This document shows positions 22,388-34,818 of a stretch of DNA of 64,000 nucleotides, piece after piece. The notes under the pieces are model-generated. The model made no database searches and was not told the DNA's origin. It worked only from the letters and a program-made list of their open reading frames with translations. How positions within the stretch are numbered: position 1 is the first letter of the stretch; every line of letters begins with the position of its first letter. Both the position numbers and the translations under genes were made by a program. Origin of the DNA: Parelaphostrongylus tenuis (Eukaryota; Nematoda; Chromadorea; Rhabditida; Metastrongylidae); contig JAHQIW010004264.1 of the NCBI GenBank assembly GCA_019055375.1, positions 1 through 64,000 on the forward strand, given 5' to 3'.

Positions 22388-22930
22388 GTTATGAGGGGGC
22401 AATGGAAAAAACCGATCTCATTCGCTGGAGAGGAACTTTCCACAGGAGTGTTAGTAACCACTCGAAAGCTGACACTTCAGGATAAAGCCGCATGTCGACT
22501 GTTTCCAAAAAAGCCTTTTTCTTAGTTTTGCTAAAGAAGGAGGTTTCTTGCGATGCAGGCGCCCTTCTTTTCGCCAAACAGAGCTCTTTTTTTTAGATTA
22601 TTAGTAATCATTCGATAGCGTAATCGTTTCTGATTCCAAAACTGTGCTTATATCCTAAAACGACAGTTTCTCTGCAATGCGGCAGGTAAAATAGGTTGAA
22701 TGCGATGTGAGAGCAAAGTAGCCTTTGCCAAATTTTGCCAAACACTCTCTTGTTCGCTTATCTGAATTCAACTTATATTACCTGCCGCGTTTGGGGCAAA
22801 CTGCTTTCAGATTATAAAAAAAAACGTTGGAATCATAAGCGATTAAGCTATCCGATGATTACTAATAGTCCAAAGAAAGAGCTCTGTCCGGCGAGAAATA
22901 TGCGTGTCTGAAGCCAAGAAATCTCATCCT
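22388..22930. mobile_element. R1 repeat, one clear end
   Basis: Starts with the R1 end (AACCGATCTCATTCGCTGGA, CACTCGAAAGCTGACACTTC). The far end is diverged. 22,931-23,319 beyond it shows nothing. Confidence 0.5.
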
Positions 22931-23319
22931 GTAGCTACGTCAAAAATAGTGTCTTTCCAAATTGATATCCAGTAATGTTACCCTGAAAATGCTGCGCCCC
23001 AGATTAGTACTATTTTCATCATCTTCGATGTTCACTATGATTTCAGAAATAGTCACGTTTCCAACAAAACACCTCATCTTTCACAACAGTTTTTTCTGTC
23101 TCACAAATTCGAATACGTTTCATCTGTCAGCGAAAAATATGCAAAAAATGTAGTAAGGTAACCATCCTGAATCAAGGTAATGCAACCTGAATTTCGAGTA
23201 GGATTTGCTCTACCTCATCACTGAGGATTACAACCAGTTGCTGAATTCATCACGACACCAACATCCACCCATAGTTGTCCTAACTCGATGACAAAATATT
23301 GATTCCACAAAAACACCAC

Positions 23320-23682
23320 TTATATGAACTCGTTTCTCAGTATTGGAGGATAAAGCCCTTGGTATTTCTCAATTCCTAAGGGATGCTCCATGCGTCCGTC
23401 TTCAGTCTTAGCTTCATTAAGGCGATTGAATGCATACCTTGCCTTTACAGTGATGTGCGGTAGCTTATAGCTATATCAAGTAAGTGCTGCTATCCTCCCA
23501 GACAAGTCTGCTAGCGATGCATGGAAAGCTTGATAAGCCATGAGCGCGAAATCGAACAATTTACCACGTGTGTGACGAAGAGTGCCTTTAACGACTGCTC
23601 CAATACGCTGTCCCATCGTCAACTTATTTGTATGTGATGAAATACGTTCGTTCAATCGGTAAGAATATGTTTGAATAAACAA
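23320..23682 (-). pseudogene. unidentified repeated coding fragment, copy 1
   Basis: Two coding-like stretches on the - strand: 23,682-23,479 (MGQRIGAVVKGTLRHTRGKL, then FDFALMAYQAFHASLADLSG) and 23,463-23,320 (HITVKARYAFNRLNEAKTED, then GLYPPILRNEFI and TAA). They lie in different frames with only 15 bases between them and no usable intron, so the joined gene is broken here. A diverged second copy in the same order is at 62.1-62.4 kb. I do not recognise the protein. Having two copies in one window suggests a multicopy family or an element-borne gene. Confidence 0.5.
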
Positions 23683-24332
23683 CTTTTGTTATACGCTTCA
23701 AACCATTCGGTAACATAACACCATCTCTAGTTCGTCATCCCTCAAAAGCAAATCAGACTCAAACGTCAACTTTCTATTAGTGTAAATCTTTCGGTTCCAT
23801 GCCTCATGGAGGCTGCAAAGATGTTGAGATAGATGTTAAGGCGAATGGGATTTAAACGTGAGTTAAATGTGACCATGTGGTGCATACACTATGATATACC
23901 TGAATTCAAAGCTCTCTACAGAACAAAATTCATTTATACCTCCTGCGCGCTTCTGATAAAGCTGATTTTACTTTTGTGAAGCGCTCACGTCTATTAAGAA
24001 TGCAATGCCTTAAAGTTTTTTGCCAATCAAGTAAGTAGTGTGAACGCGCTAAGCGATTGCTTCAGAAAATCAAGGAGCCACACTTAGTCGGGGAAAACCC
24101 GTGAATATAGCCAGAAAACTTCATGATAGCGATTATGGAGAACGCGATATAAGCAGTGGAAAAGCTTTAGTGATTTCCGATCGAATACACCGTGCTGGGC
24201 AGTTATAGTGCATAAGAGCTACTAACAATGATTTCGCCGATATCTGCTTCAGTCACCGAGCGCTAGACGATCCCAATGCTCTGCGGTCAATGCTTATTCT
24301 AAAATTTTAAATGCATGTTTTTGTCATTGTAA

Positions 24333-24551
24333 GCAAGAAACAAGTTTCAACGAGTTACTACTTGTGACGAAATCTTCAATGATCATTTGGAGAGCTTAGA
24401 ATACGGGTATTGGACTAATAAATTCCAAAAGATAAATTGGAACGCTCAGATATTAAACGGACAACTGCTTGATGCCCGGAAGAGTCCATGTTTAGCTTGG
24501 TACCCTTCTCACCGAAGTGATGCTTTTGCTCCAGATTTCATTTCTAGTTTC
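24333..24551 (+). CDS. unidentified open frame without ATG
   Basis: A 73-codon stop-free stretch ending at TAA 24,552-24,554. It reads DEIFNDHLESLEYGYWTNKF, then NWNAQILNGQLLDARKSPCL and AWYPSHRSDAFAPDF, which looks like protein rather than chance. Directly after the stop, a second frame reads ELPRYPPTCWCLVFYRPHCY. It could be an exon or a broken element gene. There is no clear donor at its end. Family not recognised. Confidence 0.35.
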
Positions 24552-24554
24552 TAA

Positions 24555-25350
24555 CGGTATTTTTCTGAAGCAACCGGAGCTACCACGTTATCCTCCAACT
24601 TGCTGGTGCCTTGTATTTTACAGGCCACATTGTTATGCTGCCTAGGATGCCAATGATGCTGTACGAAGCATCATCAGTTTAGCAAGCAGACTCGAGTGAG
24701 GGTTTTGTTCCATGGATGACATACAGATCGCGCCCAGGTCATATAATGTTGGCTGGTTATACAGCCTACACCGTGTCTTTAAATTCGTCGTCTATGAACA
24801 ATCGTGTACACCGTTGAAAAAAATACATTCCTATCGATGAGCTTTGAAATTCACACAAACATCAAGTAGGAATCAGCCACACAAAGCTTTACATGGTGTA
24901 ATAATGTATCCAACTCAGCCGAAAAAACAAGCTGAAACAAGCTTGCTACCGAAACCCTGCACGGCAAACACTCTTCTTTGCTATATTTGGAATTTTGATA
25001 GGGCTCATAATCCCAAGAAGAGCTTTGGGCATATATGCATAGGAGATCTTCGTATTCTATACGTGATAATTACAGTTTCATGCGCGCAATTGATTTTCAA
25101 TTCCAATTGTGTGCTTTCTGACAGAATTGAGTGGTATATAAGATAGCAACACCAGGCGGTGTTATATCGGGTTTTCACCCATAGCGAGAGCGCATGCTAC
25201 ATTCGTAGCTGCCAGCAATGCTCAAATAGGCACAGATCCACATTGAAGGATGACAGATTAACTGGATTCAATGCAAATACGTGCATAGCTGAGTAGAATC
25301 ATTAAGAGTTTCTCGCTCACAGCTGTGAAAATATATCGATGAAGAGGTAG
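24555..25350. other. no recognised gene
   Basis: Mixed sequence. A weak, diverged tRNA-like stretch near 25,165-25,215 was seen but is too degraded to assign. Confidence 0.35.
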
Positions 25351-25354
25351 CAGA

Positions 25355-25430
25355 GCGGTGGCATTGCTGGTGTAGTGGTGGCACATATCTCTGATATGGA
25401 TGAGCAGTGTGTTCAACTTTCGCCTGACCT
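25355..25430 (+). repeat. tRNA-like element
   Basis: CTGGTGTAGTGGTGGCACA (A box) and GTGTTCAACTTTCG (weak B box). A close relative of the - strand element at 7.8 kb. Confidence 0.45.
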
Positions 25431-25689
25431 CGAATGTTGTGCATATCACTCAATAGTTTTGAATGTATATCTAAGGCATCGTACCACTGATAAACAGCTT
25501 TTCTTTTTTACAAGTCCAGTGCTTACACTTTCCGCATACGAATTCTTAGAAATATCTACACGTCTTTGCGTTCCCACACGCTCGAGATGAATTTAGGTAT
25601 TCTGAACATGAACCCATGTAATCGCTAGATATCAAGGGAAATTATGCGTAATTGAGTTATACACAATTGGGTTACGAACTAGCTGAAGC

Positions 25690-27235
25690 TTCAGATTTTT
25701 CTGAGGCTTTAGGTTCCTGATAACCAATTTGCGAGGGCAGCTCCTTTCATTCATGAGCTTATAACTATGCTCATTTTGTTGGAAATAAAATGCAAGTTAC
25801 TAAGCTTCATACTGGAATAATTGTTTGGAAGCCTGATCTTCTCTACAGTACGTTAGAAGACTACGGTCAGTAGAATTAGGCAATCGCTGTCTACCGCCGA
25901 AAGTTAACAAATTTCTCATTATGCTGTCTTCTCATGCCGACAGTGTTGGCTGTTTAGAAAAAGTCTTTCACGAATGCTTTTTCCTAGTAATGTGAGAAGA
26001 GAGCTATTAGGTAAGTATGCCATGTTGCTTCACTTTCGCTATAGCAGTGTGATGTAGTCGTCTTTGCATAGATAGGTGCGACCGTGTAACAGCAAAAATC
26101 AGCCTTTTTTTCGGCACTTCCCGGAAAAATTTACATACTCCGATTGTTGTTCTTCGAATGGTTCAAGGCATTCTTCTAACTTTTTGTGTAGAGTAGGAAA
26201 TGAAAGATTCTTCAGCATATCTATGTGAACTGTCGAAAACAGAATACGGGAAGCTTAAGCTCAGATATGCAATCAAATTTTACTCCTAGTGCCTGTGGCA
26301 GTCGCGCTACCAACATCCTCATTTTTGTGCAATATATCCATATCTCAATTCGGAATGAGCTCTGTTGATCTAAATCAAAGCGATTAGATACTATTTGTTT
26401 TGCAAGGAAGACGCAGCTTTTTGGTCAGTAGTGCTCATATTACAAACGTGTCGAGTGGGTTTGCAAATTAGGCCATTTGCTATTCTCGTGCAACAAGAAG
26501 AGGCAGCTAATATTTACGGGTTCTCGATTCAAGCGTTTATAGATTATCCAATGGAGTGCAAGCTTTTTAACATTTCGATGACACTGGATATATTGCAAAG
26601 AAATGAGGATGTTGGTAGCGCGACTGTCACGGGCACTAGGAGTAAAATTTGCTTACAAATCTGAGCTCAAGCTTCCCGTATTCGGTTTCCGATAGTTCAC
26701 ATAAATATGCTGAGGAATCTTTCATTTCTCACTCTACAGAAAAAGTTAGAAGAATGCCTTGAACCGTTAGAAGAACAACAGTCGGAGTATGTAAATTTTT
26801 TCCGGGAAGTGCCGAAAAAAGGCTGATTTTTTGCTGTTACACGGTCGCACCAATCTATGCAAAGACGACTACATCATACTGCTATAGCGAAAGTGAAGCA
26901 ACATGACATACTAACCTAATACCTATCTTCTCACATTACTAGGAAAAAGCATTCGTGAAAGGCTTTTTCTAAACAGCCAACACTGTCGGCATGAGAAGAC
27001 AGCATAATGAGAAATTTGTTAACTTTCGGCGGGAGACAGCGATTGCCTAATTCTACGACCGTAGTCCTTTAACGTACTGTAGAGAAGATTAGGCTACAAA
27101 ACAATCATTTCAGTATGAGGCTTAGTAACTTGCATTTTATTTCCAACAAAATGAGCACAGTTGTAAGCTCATGAATGAAAGGAGCTGCCCTCGCAAATTG
27201 GTTGTCAGGAACCTAAAGCCTCTGAAAAATCACGG
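25690..27235. mobile_element. 1.5-kb near-perfect hairpin element
   Basis: The left arm (about 25,690-26,345) and right arm (about 26,570-27,235) are reverse complements with only scattered differences; for example GGTTCCTGATAACCAATTTG against CAAATTGGTTGTCAGGAACC. The spacer is about 225 bp. The outer ends are close to TTTTTCTGAGGCTTTAGG. No transposase. A long-arm foldback element or a local inverted duplication. Confidence 0.85.
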
Positions 27236-28109
27236 TGAGACAAATCTACATTTCGATGCCATTTTTCAGCAAAAGGCACATTTTCTTTCCTGCCTTTCTC
27301 TTATTTATCGATGATGCAGCTAACACTGAAGGCTCTTTGTAATTGTTCTTAAATAGCATTTTATTTAGAGCGAAATGCATTTTGAGACGTTCAGGATAGT
27401 ATTTTCTTTCTTATCGAGAAGTTATGTGACTTGAGGAAATCTGCATAGCGATACTGATGAAATCATCGCGATACAGTTGAACAAACAAGTTTCAAAACCC
27501 GACAAGTGACTGGTTCTTCATTGTGTTGCAGTGGACGAAGTTAAAAGGTTGTTGGGAATATAATTTGCATATTATATGGACACCTGAGTATTATTCACAT
27601 CGAAAATGAGATGTAACTTTGTGAAAGCTCGTGTGATTATTTTTTTAACAAAGCGAACGCCTTCTTTTATACTCCTCTCCCATTCTCTATTTTTTATTCA
27701 AAAATCGTAGGAACTCTGTACTCTATTACTCTATACCAATCGACAGTCGCTACTTGGTGAGCGGTGATGATCTGGAAAATTCTTGGCTCAGCTTTCGAAT
27801 CCCTCGAAATAGATGATTTGCCTAGACATCAAAATTCTAATCAAATGGAAGTTGTCCTTATACTGTATGCGTACTATTCTTCACGATTTGAGAAGAAAGA
27901 GTGAATCATATAGGTCTTCAAGTCAGTATGTTGCAAATACGGCTTATAATATCCGATTGTAGGCGTTTGTTGAGTGCTACGGATTCGAATCTGCAACCAC
28001 TTTTTGATGCCCAAGTCTAACTCATCTAGCAACCTAATTGATGAAGCAAACTTTTCACATTTTATTTCATCATTTTGATTGACTCGTATCAAATTTTCTT
28101 CACTGTGTT
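27236..28109. other. no recognised feature
   Basis: AT-rich sequence without a convincing open frame or repeat match inside the window. Confidence 0.4.
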
Positions 28110-28310
28110 TGTCCCAGTATTTCTAGCATTCGATTAGTCTCCTCGCGTTTATCGCTCGATTGGAGATTTGCTATTTTCATGAACGTTGTAGAATACTGGT
28201 TGAGCGCAACTTGCAAACTGGAGGATAGCCAGGATAGGCCGTCCGATAGGGTATTCGTTAATGGTTGTCGAAACCGCGCCGGGCATCACAAGAAACTCGG
28301 CTACTGGCTC
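28110..28310 (-). mobile_element. tRNA-derived SINE fragment
   Basis: On the + strand it runs CCCAGTATTTCTAGCATTCG, CGTTGTAGAATACTGGTTGA, GGATAGCCAGGATAGG, matching the reverse of the SINE body. Confidence 0.5.
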
Positions 28311-28611
28311 TGAATTATCATTATATGATCGACGCAGTGATGTGTTAGCGGAGTCATTTTTATATGGAGAAAATCTGCAACAATCAAAACCATTTCGAGC
28401 AAAACGTTGTCCGTTTGCAAACGTTCTAATGTTTCGTAATAGCATATCCAACGCGGAGAACTTCAAAGAAAAAACATTTATTCTAGATGAGAATTCGCAT
28501 TTGAAGTTGATCGATGTGAAAGAGCCTCCTGATCGTCGAATTCTACCACCACTGCCGACGGATGACGATTATGATGACCAAGAGTTTCAGTTCTTCTATT
28601 CTCTGTTCTGA
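28300..28611 (+). CDS. unidentified open frame, possible last exon
   Basis: Open on the + strand to TGA at 28,609-28,611: SDVLAESFLYGENLQQSKPF, KRCPFANVLMFRNSISNAEN, ILDENSHLKLIDVKEPPDRR and an acidic tail DDDYDDQEFQFFYSLF. The composition and acidic C-terminus look coding. Codons before about 28,300 belong to a SINE, so the in-frame ATG at 28,261 is not a believable start. Family not recognised; no good acceptor was found. Confidence 0.35.
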   Translation, partial: ATGSELSLYDRRSDVLAESFLYGENLQQSKPFRAKRCPFANVLMFRNSISNAENFKEKTFILDENSHLKLIDVKEPPDRRILPPLPTDDDYDDQEFQFFYSLF

Positions 28612-29026
28612 CAAACTCACATAGCTGTTTAACTCGATATCAGTTCTCTTTAGGTGATAGCTGTAAGTCTGTTATCAGTGTTATTACAATCATAATCGTG
28701 AGGACCTGTCAATAATTTTCGCTTTTGGCGTTATCAATATTTCTACTACCACTACTGTTGAAAATGTGTGACATCGAAAAGAAGTTACGCATGATGCACC
28801 TGCTTCAGAAGAAGAACTCATAGCTAGAGTACGAACTATCAGGTGAAATACTTCAAGAAAATTCTTTAACGTCATTATGTTGTGGGTAGCTGACGCATGT
28901 AAACAAAGAAGGACATTTCGTAAATGTGAATGTCAATCAGACGGCACCGCAACTTCAGGATGACAGATCTTGTCTATCATCCCACCTACATCCTTGTGAG
29001 GACAAGCGTTAACAGGCAGGCAGTCC
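28612..29026. other. no firm gene
   Basis: A short coding-like stretch on the + strand near 28,790-28,850 (HDAPASEEELIARVRTIR) could be an exon remnant. Nothing else seen. Confidence 0.25.
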
Positions 29027-29812
29027 TATGAAATCTCTTGTAGGCGAATAAGAACGGTTTTCATATTTGTGGCCGTCTAACACATGAGTTCCAAATTTTT
29101 TGTAGCGTGCCGTGAGAGCATAAAAAACTACGTTTTATCCCTGAAGTTTTCTTCATTCATAAGAGATATATATGCATCAAAATCTTATAAGCATGTAGGG
29201 GAAACCATGTTGTGTCGATTCATTAAATAAATCCTACATTAGCCTACGACACAGATAAAATTTCCAAATGAATGACGGACGTCACGCTTCTCCTGGTGAC
29301 TCTGCGCCTAGCGACTTCAGTCGGCGTCCCGAAAGGGCGCTATTTCGTCATCGATTTAGTACATTTTTCTCCATTTTGGGAGAATTCCTTGGTGTGATGT
29401 TGTTTTAAAAAAGACTTTGCCAAATCGTTCCATAGATATTGGCCTGTCATTCTGATTAAAATCGCTGGTAAACATGTCCTGAATTTTAAACCAATAGGTA
29501 ATTACTTCAAGTGCAAAACACAATACTTTTCGCTTTTACAGCGATCTGTGAAGACCTTTCTAAATGCAAACTAAGACTTAAAATTTTTATTTGATTGTTA
29601 TCAAATATCTATGAAAAGGAAAGCAGACGTCGACCATGCTAATATAAGACGTCAAAGATAAATCGTTGTTTTTTTTGCCGTTGCTATAGCTTATTAGAAA
29701 GACTGAAAGCCTGGTATCTGAAAGACCATTTTTTAAGCTGTCCAAAAATTACTAAAACTTCAGTGAAAACGCTTTGTCAGAGGAAAAAACTAACCAAACA
29801 CTAGGGCAAAAT
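29027..29812 (+). repeat. 0.79-kb dispersed repeat, copy 1
   Basis: From TCCTATGAAATCTCTTGTAG to GAGGAAAAAACTAACCAAAC it matches 42,299-43,088 in the same direction with a few percent differences. No coding capacity. Confidence 0.85.
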
Positions 29813-30164
29813 ACATCATACACTCCATAGAAAAGGCGTAATATTCGCTTAGTCACTGCAGTTCACTAGATAAGCGTTGTTTCAAATCGAACAGGTATTA
29901 GAGCAGCGATTATCCTAACTATCGAATGAATATTGAAACTTTAATGAAAAAGCCTTGTCTACTCAAAAGTCCAACCAAACTCGAATCCAAAATACATTTC
30001 TATACTTTGATAAAAAACGTATTTTTTCTACCTTGTTCCAGCTTCACTGAAAAATCACTTTTAGAGTCAAGCATACTAATAGGACCGCGATTCTATCATC
30101 TACTTTTCATCAAATAGCTATCAAAGGTCTGTTGAAAAATCTGAGCTGTACGAGGAAATCACGA

Positions 30165-30310
30165 AAAGGCGCGTGTACTATCAGCGGCACACACATCTTG
30201 CAATCTCGAGGATCGCCAGTCTGGGGCGTTACGTAGGACGTTCGTTACTGATGGAAGGAGAGTGTTGAAGAGGATGGTCAACCCTGCGTTGGACATCACC
30301 AAGAACTTGG
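30165..30310 (-). mobile_element. tRNA-derived SINE fragment
   Basis: ATCTCGAGGATCGCCAGTCT, GGACGTTCGTTACTGATGGA and TTGGACATCACCAAGAACTT parallel the 28.1-kb copy. Confidence 0.5.
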
Positions 30311-30379
30311 CTACCGGCACCTGCAAGTTGTCTAGAAGGAAGTAAAGGTTAATAAGGGAATTTAAATATATTTTACTTG

Positions 30380-31205
30380 GCTCCCTCTGATTGGGAAGGA
30401 ACAAATTAAAAACCGATTTTATTTGCTAGAGAGAAAAGAAAATCAGTAACCATTCGAAAGCTGGGAGTTAAGGCTACAGTCCCAGGTTACCGTTACGCTT
30501 CTTTATAACGTTGTAGCATCCAGATCAAAAAGTACGTTTCACACTCGCCTTTCCCCTTCTTTTCTATCACGCCTATAATTCGCTAGAAGCCGAAAAGCAT
30601 ATCAATGTGTAGAAAATTTCCAAAATATCTTAGCCAATCGTTTAACCAGGAGTTTATTTTGAGGCAAAGAAAAAATTCTCAGTTGATCAACAAAATATCG
30701 AACATCTCGCCACGCCTCGCTCCTTGTCACGGACCTCACCCTGTTGAATAGCCTGTAAGCAAGTTGCCAAAGAAAAAATAAAACTCAGTCCTATTTTATC
30801 TGCTGATTCCTTTCTTCAGGAAATAGGTATGTCGCTAGAATTAGGAAACGCTACGCTATCAGATGATAACTATAAGTCGAAAGAAAGACCATTGTTCGGT
30901 GAGGAAATAAAAGGCCAGAGAGAATCGAAAGACCGTAAGAGATTCTCAAAAAAGCAAACACTTTTTTGAGCTTTTTGAAGCTTATGCTATATACTGAGTA
31001 CTAGCACTTCAAGGAGAGAGCTTTGTCCAGCGAGGTATAAACGAGATATGAGGAAAGAACACGTTATTTCATGATACTTGATTTTGTTACAGCTTCACAA
31101 AGAAGTGTCCTAAAAGCCGGAATAATGGGGCTGTAGTCTCAAGTCTCAGCTTTCGAATAATACGATAATTCTTCTACGAAAAGTTTTTTTTTTCCAGTGG
31201 GTGAG
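30380..31205. mobile_element. R1 foldback repeat
   Basis: Left end GGAACAAATTAAAAACCGAT and ACCATTCGAAAGCTGGGAG; right end GGGCTGTAGTCTCAAGTCTC and AGCTTTCGAATAATACG in inverted orientation. Confidence 0.6.
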
Positions 31206-31436
31206 GTCCCTATTAATCAGGAAGAATCTTTTCCTGTGTATTCACGTGCCAGCCCCAAATTGTTTTTGGTACAATTCCGTTAAAGGAAAGGTCTTTTGAA
31301 GGACCTTTTTGGTGAGCAAAAAACTCTCTTTGAACTTCTAGTAAACATTCGAAAAATCAGATCATTGTGAGCTTAATGTACTTAAGCTTAGAAAACCCTT
31401 GGGCACCGCGGTAGTACTAAAAACAAGTTGTGGCTC

Positions 31437-32290
31437 TTTCTGATCAGGAGAAAACAAATGAAAAACCGATCTCACTTGCTAGAGAAAAGATTCGCAGGAG
31501 TGTCAGTAACCATTCAAAAGCTGAAACCTGACGGTATAGCTCCACACGGCCGCTTCCAAACACTCCTTTTTGATGTTGTAACATTCAAAATAAAATCATG
31601 CTCTATGAAACCACGCGTATCTTTCCTCATCTCGCTTATGTTTTGATGGACAAAACTCCTCGCTTGTAGCGCTAGCACTCAAACTATAGCACAAGTTTTA
31701 AAGAAGCCAAAAATGTGTTTGCTCATTAAAAAGATCTTTCGATCTTATGGTTTTTTCTGGTCTTTAGATTTCTGCATTAGACCGAACTGGACATAGCTCT
31801 TTTTTGGACTATTAGTTATCATCTGTTTTCTGATTTTAGCGATGTGTTTATTTTTCAAAGACACGGCTTAGCAGGGAAAATAAGATTGAGTTTTTCCTCT
31901 TTGGCAAGTCCTTTACAGGCCCATTCAGCAAAGCAGGGGCGTGGCATGATGTGTAGTTAAAGCGAGAAGCCCGATATTTTCTTATTAAATTGTAAATTTT
32001 TCCTCCTTTTTGAAAGAAACTCCAAACGAAACGATTAACTAAGATAGCCATCAAAATTTCTCTACCCAATAATGTGCTTCTCGGCGTCGAGAGAATCATA
32101 CACGTGGTAAAAATGAAAGTAAAAATTTAGTGTGGTACTAATTTTTAATCTGGATGCTGTAACGTTATGAAGGGGTGTTTTGAAGAACCGGCGACGTGGT
32201 TGTAGGCCTCGCCTCCGAATGATTACTAAGAATCCTTGTAAGAATTTCCTACTCAGTGAACAGATTGGTCTTCCATTTGCCCCCACCCCC
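31437..32290. mobile_element. R1 foldback repeat
   Basis: Left end AAACAAATGAAAAACCGATC and AACCATTCAAAAGCTG; right end GAACCGGCGACGTGG and GATTGGTCTTCCATTTGC. About 850 bp. A poly-C run follows it near 32,283. Confidence 0.65.
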
Positions 32291-32999
32291 CCCCCCCATC
32301 AAAAACAAGTCACAAAATTATATTTCACGAACCAACCGCGTTACCCCGGTATATATTTCGCTAGGCAAAGTTTTCTTTTTCAACAAAAATCGACTCCACA
32401 TGCCAATCGGACCTGCATGGTCTATCGATCGATGCCATGGAATTACACGACGCATATAAAGTTAATGTTAGTTTCTTGTGGTGACAGAGCAGTTTAAAAC
32501 GGTTTTTTTCCCGAAAAAGCAATTGATAACAGTTTAACACACAAGGCTCTCAGTAATTTCCAGGTCAAATCCTTTCACAGAACGTTGTACAAAGACATAT
32601 TCTAGCTTTAATGACTCCACCAGTGCAAACAAGATTATTGGTGAGTGATCGATAATCTTCTGTCAAAAAAAATTATCGCCTCTAGAAATAACATTTAAGG
32701 AACGCGTGCGGCTACACTGATAGACCGACGAAAAAATAGGTTCGTATAAACAAAGGCTGTGCTCGAAATAGAGCCAGTCGTTTATTTTTTACTGTGCTAT
32801 ACAGCAGCAGTATAGCGTGACATGGCAACAAACCAATGCAACCCATCAATAATCGGCATTAGAGATGAAATTATTTTCATGTCAAAATGTGTTTCATTAT
32901 TCCATAACTCCAGATAAAGAAATTTCGTTAACCTCTGAAATAATCCACTCTATTAAAAACCAATATTAAGGAACAGCCCAATCGTGGTACAGCCTGATG

Positions 33000-33240
33000 A
33001 TCGCCCGGTGATGAGCGCGTCGTCACACGGGGCGCGCGTGGTGTCCAGCATCAGCCTGACTCTCTCGGGCATTCAACAAGGACGGCCTACGGAACCGCCC
33101 ACGCTTTCTTCGAGAATGCAAGGGGACATGCTCGACCAGTACTCTACGTCTTTCAAGAAAATTATGAAAACGATTTGAATGCTGGAACTACTGGGATCCG
33201 CACAATAAAAAATTGTGATGACGGGTCGTGTAGATAAACA
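33000..33240 (+). mobile_element. tRNA-derived SINE in left arm
   Basis: Nearly full-length: GCGCGCGTGGTGTCCAGCAT, GGGCATTCAACAAGGACGGC, GGGGACATGCTCGACCAGTA, and the 3' end GGATCCGCACAATAAAAAAT. Mirrored at 49,975-50,230, where the tRNA head (GTGGTCAAGTGATTGTGATG) is better preserved. Confidence 0.65.
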
Positions 33241-34272
33241 AATAAATAATTAAATAAATAGACCAAAATCAGGTGATGTGAAGAAATAAGAATCCAGCAC
33301 GAAATAAAAAGAGAAAATGGGAACAGTGCACACACTCGAAACGATCAAAAGGGCTGCTCATAATATTTGAAAAGAACTGACCATCTGTTAGTTTTTTGTA
33401 AGCGAACCTAACGAATGCAAGATTCTATCTTGACTGAGCAATCACGCTGATTATCAGTAATGTTCATATAGTCCTTGCAAAAAACTTACTTTTCCTGGCG
33501 AAAACCTAACATGAATGCATCTAAAGTACAATTCTACCAAACTACAGTTTGGCATTTGTCCAAACTAAAACGCCGTAATCTTTAAAGTAGGCTGTTAAGC
33601 TTTTCAGTGGCAACCGGCTTCGGTAGAATGGAACAGAGAATACAGCGAACAGAAGATAAAAGATTCACCCAGCAATGCCTTAAGAATGTGAAGGCAACTC
33701 AGACTAAAAAGGAAGGAGAAACAATTGAAAAACATATGATATGAGAAACTAAAATACTCAAAATAGCACCACTCTTATCAGGTGGAAAACTAACTGGATC
33801 TTATTAGAAATAGTGCGATTTTTCTCCAGCCGCTTTTAGCAGCGCCGTTCGTCTCATCAAAGACACACAGTTTCTTCTCAAACGAGTTATTTAGGAATGC
33901 CATTCCACTCATCAATCCTCCCTGAGAGTCAATTCCACGGCACATAAGCGTTTATATATAAATTCCTTCTACTAGATACCTTAAAGAATGCTCTTCGATT
34001 CGAGAAAAATCAATAATTCACAGAAAGCGTGAGAAAAGAGCTGGGTACCAGAGATATTTGAGATGTATTGATTCTTTTTAAAACTGATGAGCTTCGACCG
34101 TTAGACAAGATTTCTAGGGTAGCGGTATTAGCCTGGTGCCTGATCGTCATTGAAGATCCTATGTTTTTTATGGCTGGTAAAAGACGAATGAATCATTTTT
34201 GTATGCAACTATGTTAAAATGCTGCGCATGTTGAAAAATTGATCAGTGAATACTAGTTTTGTGAAAGTGGTT

Positions 34273-34818
34273 CTAATAAGCAATGAAACTGGCCGTCATG
34301 TATATTATATGAATTGCAGTTGACGCCTCACGTGGCAATGGATTCAACAAATCTCGACATGGGTCTCTAGCATAAACAGAAGTTCTGTTGTCTGCTTTTT
34401 TCAAGTATTGGATTTTTTCAAATTGGAGTGCAGCCATTAGATACCATTGCTCTAGAATGGTAATTTGCGAATTTTTCAGACTACGAGGAACGGTTTCCAC
34501 AAATATGCACAGACGTTTAGCTTACGGTTCATCGTCAACGTTGTGCCACACCTCTCTGTGTAAACAACAGCTCTGGCCATATCTACTTCCGAGAATTCAA
34601 TAAAAAGCTAAATTGATGATGATAACGCTGCTTAACAGCTCCAATGATGCCTCTGAATTCTGTGCAAGCCGTGGTTTCAAAATTTCAGACTCATTGAATA
34701 TATAAGCGTGGAGGGTACCTGCGATTTCAATATCGAAAACTGGAACATTAATCATTCCGCGAACAAAACTCATTAATCGAAAGTCGATACTGAGATAAGT
34801 ACCAAGCCCTCTATGCAA
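34273..34818 (-). pseudogene. coding-like fragments in left arm
   Basis: The - strand reads FVRGMINVPVFDIEIAGTLH, IFNESEILKPRLAQNSEASL and, 100 bases on, QITILEQWYLMAALQFEKIQ and CRDLLNPLPREA, in separate open frames. The mirrored right arm (48,398-48,960) keeps similar peptides with different frame breaks. Possibly one decayed gene duplicated with the arm. Family not recognised. Confidence 0.3.

Noticed and set aside
28261..28300. ATG at 28,261 as start of the open frame to 28,611
   Set aside because: The first codons lie in a SINE shared with other sites; only the later part looks like protein.
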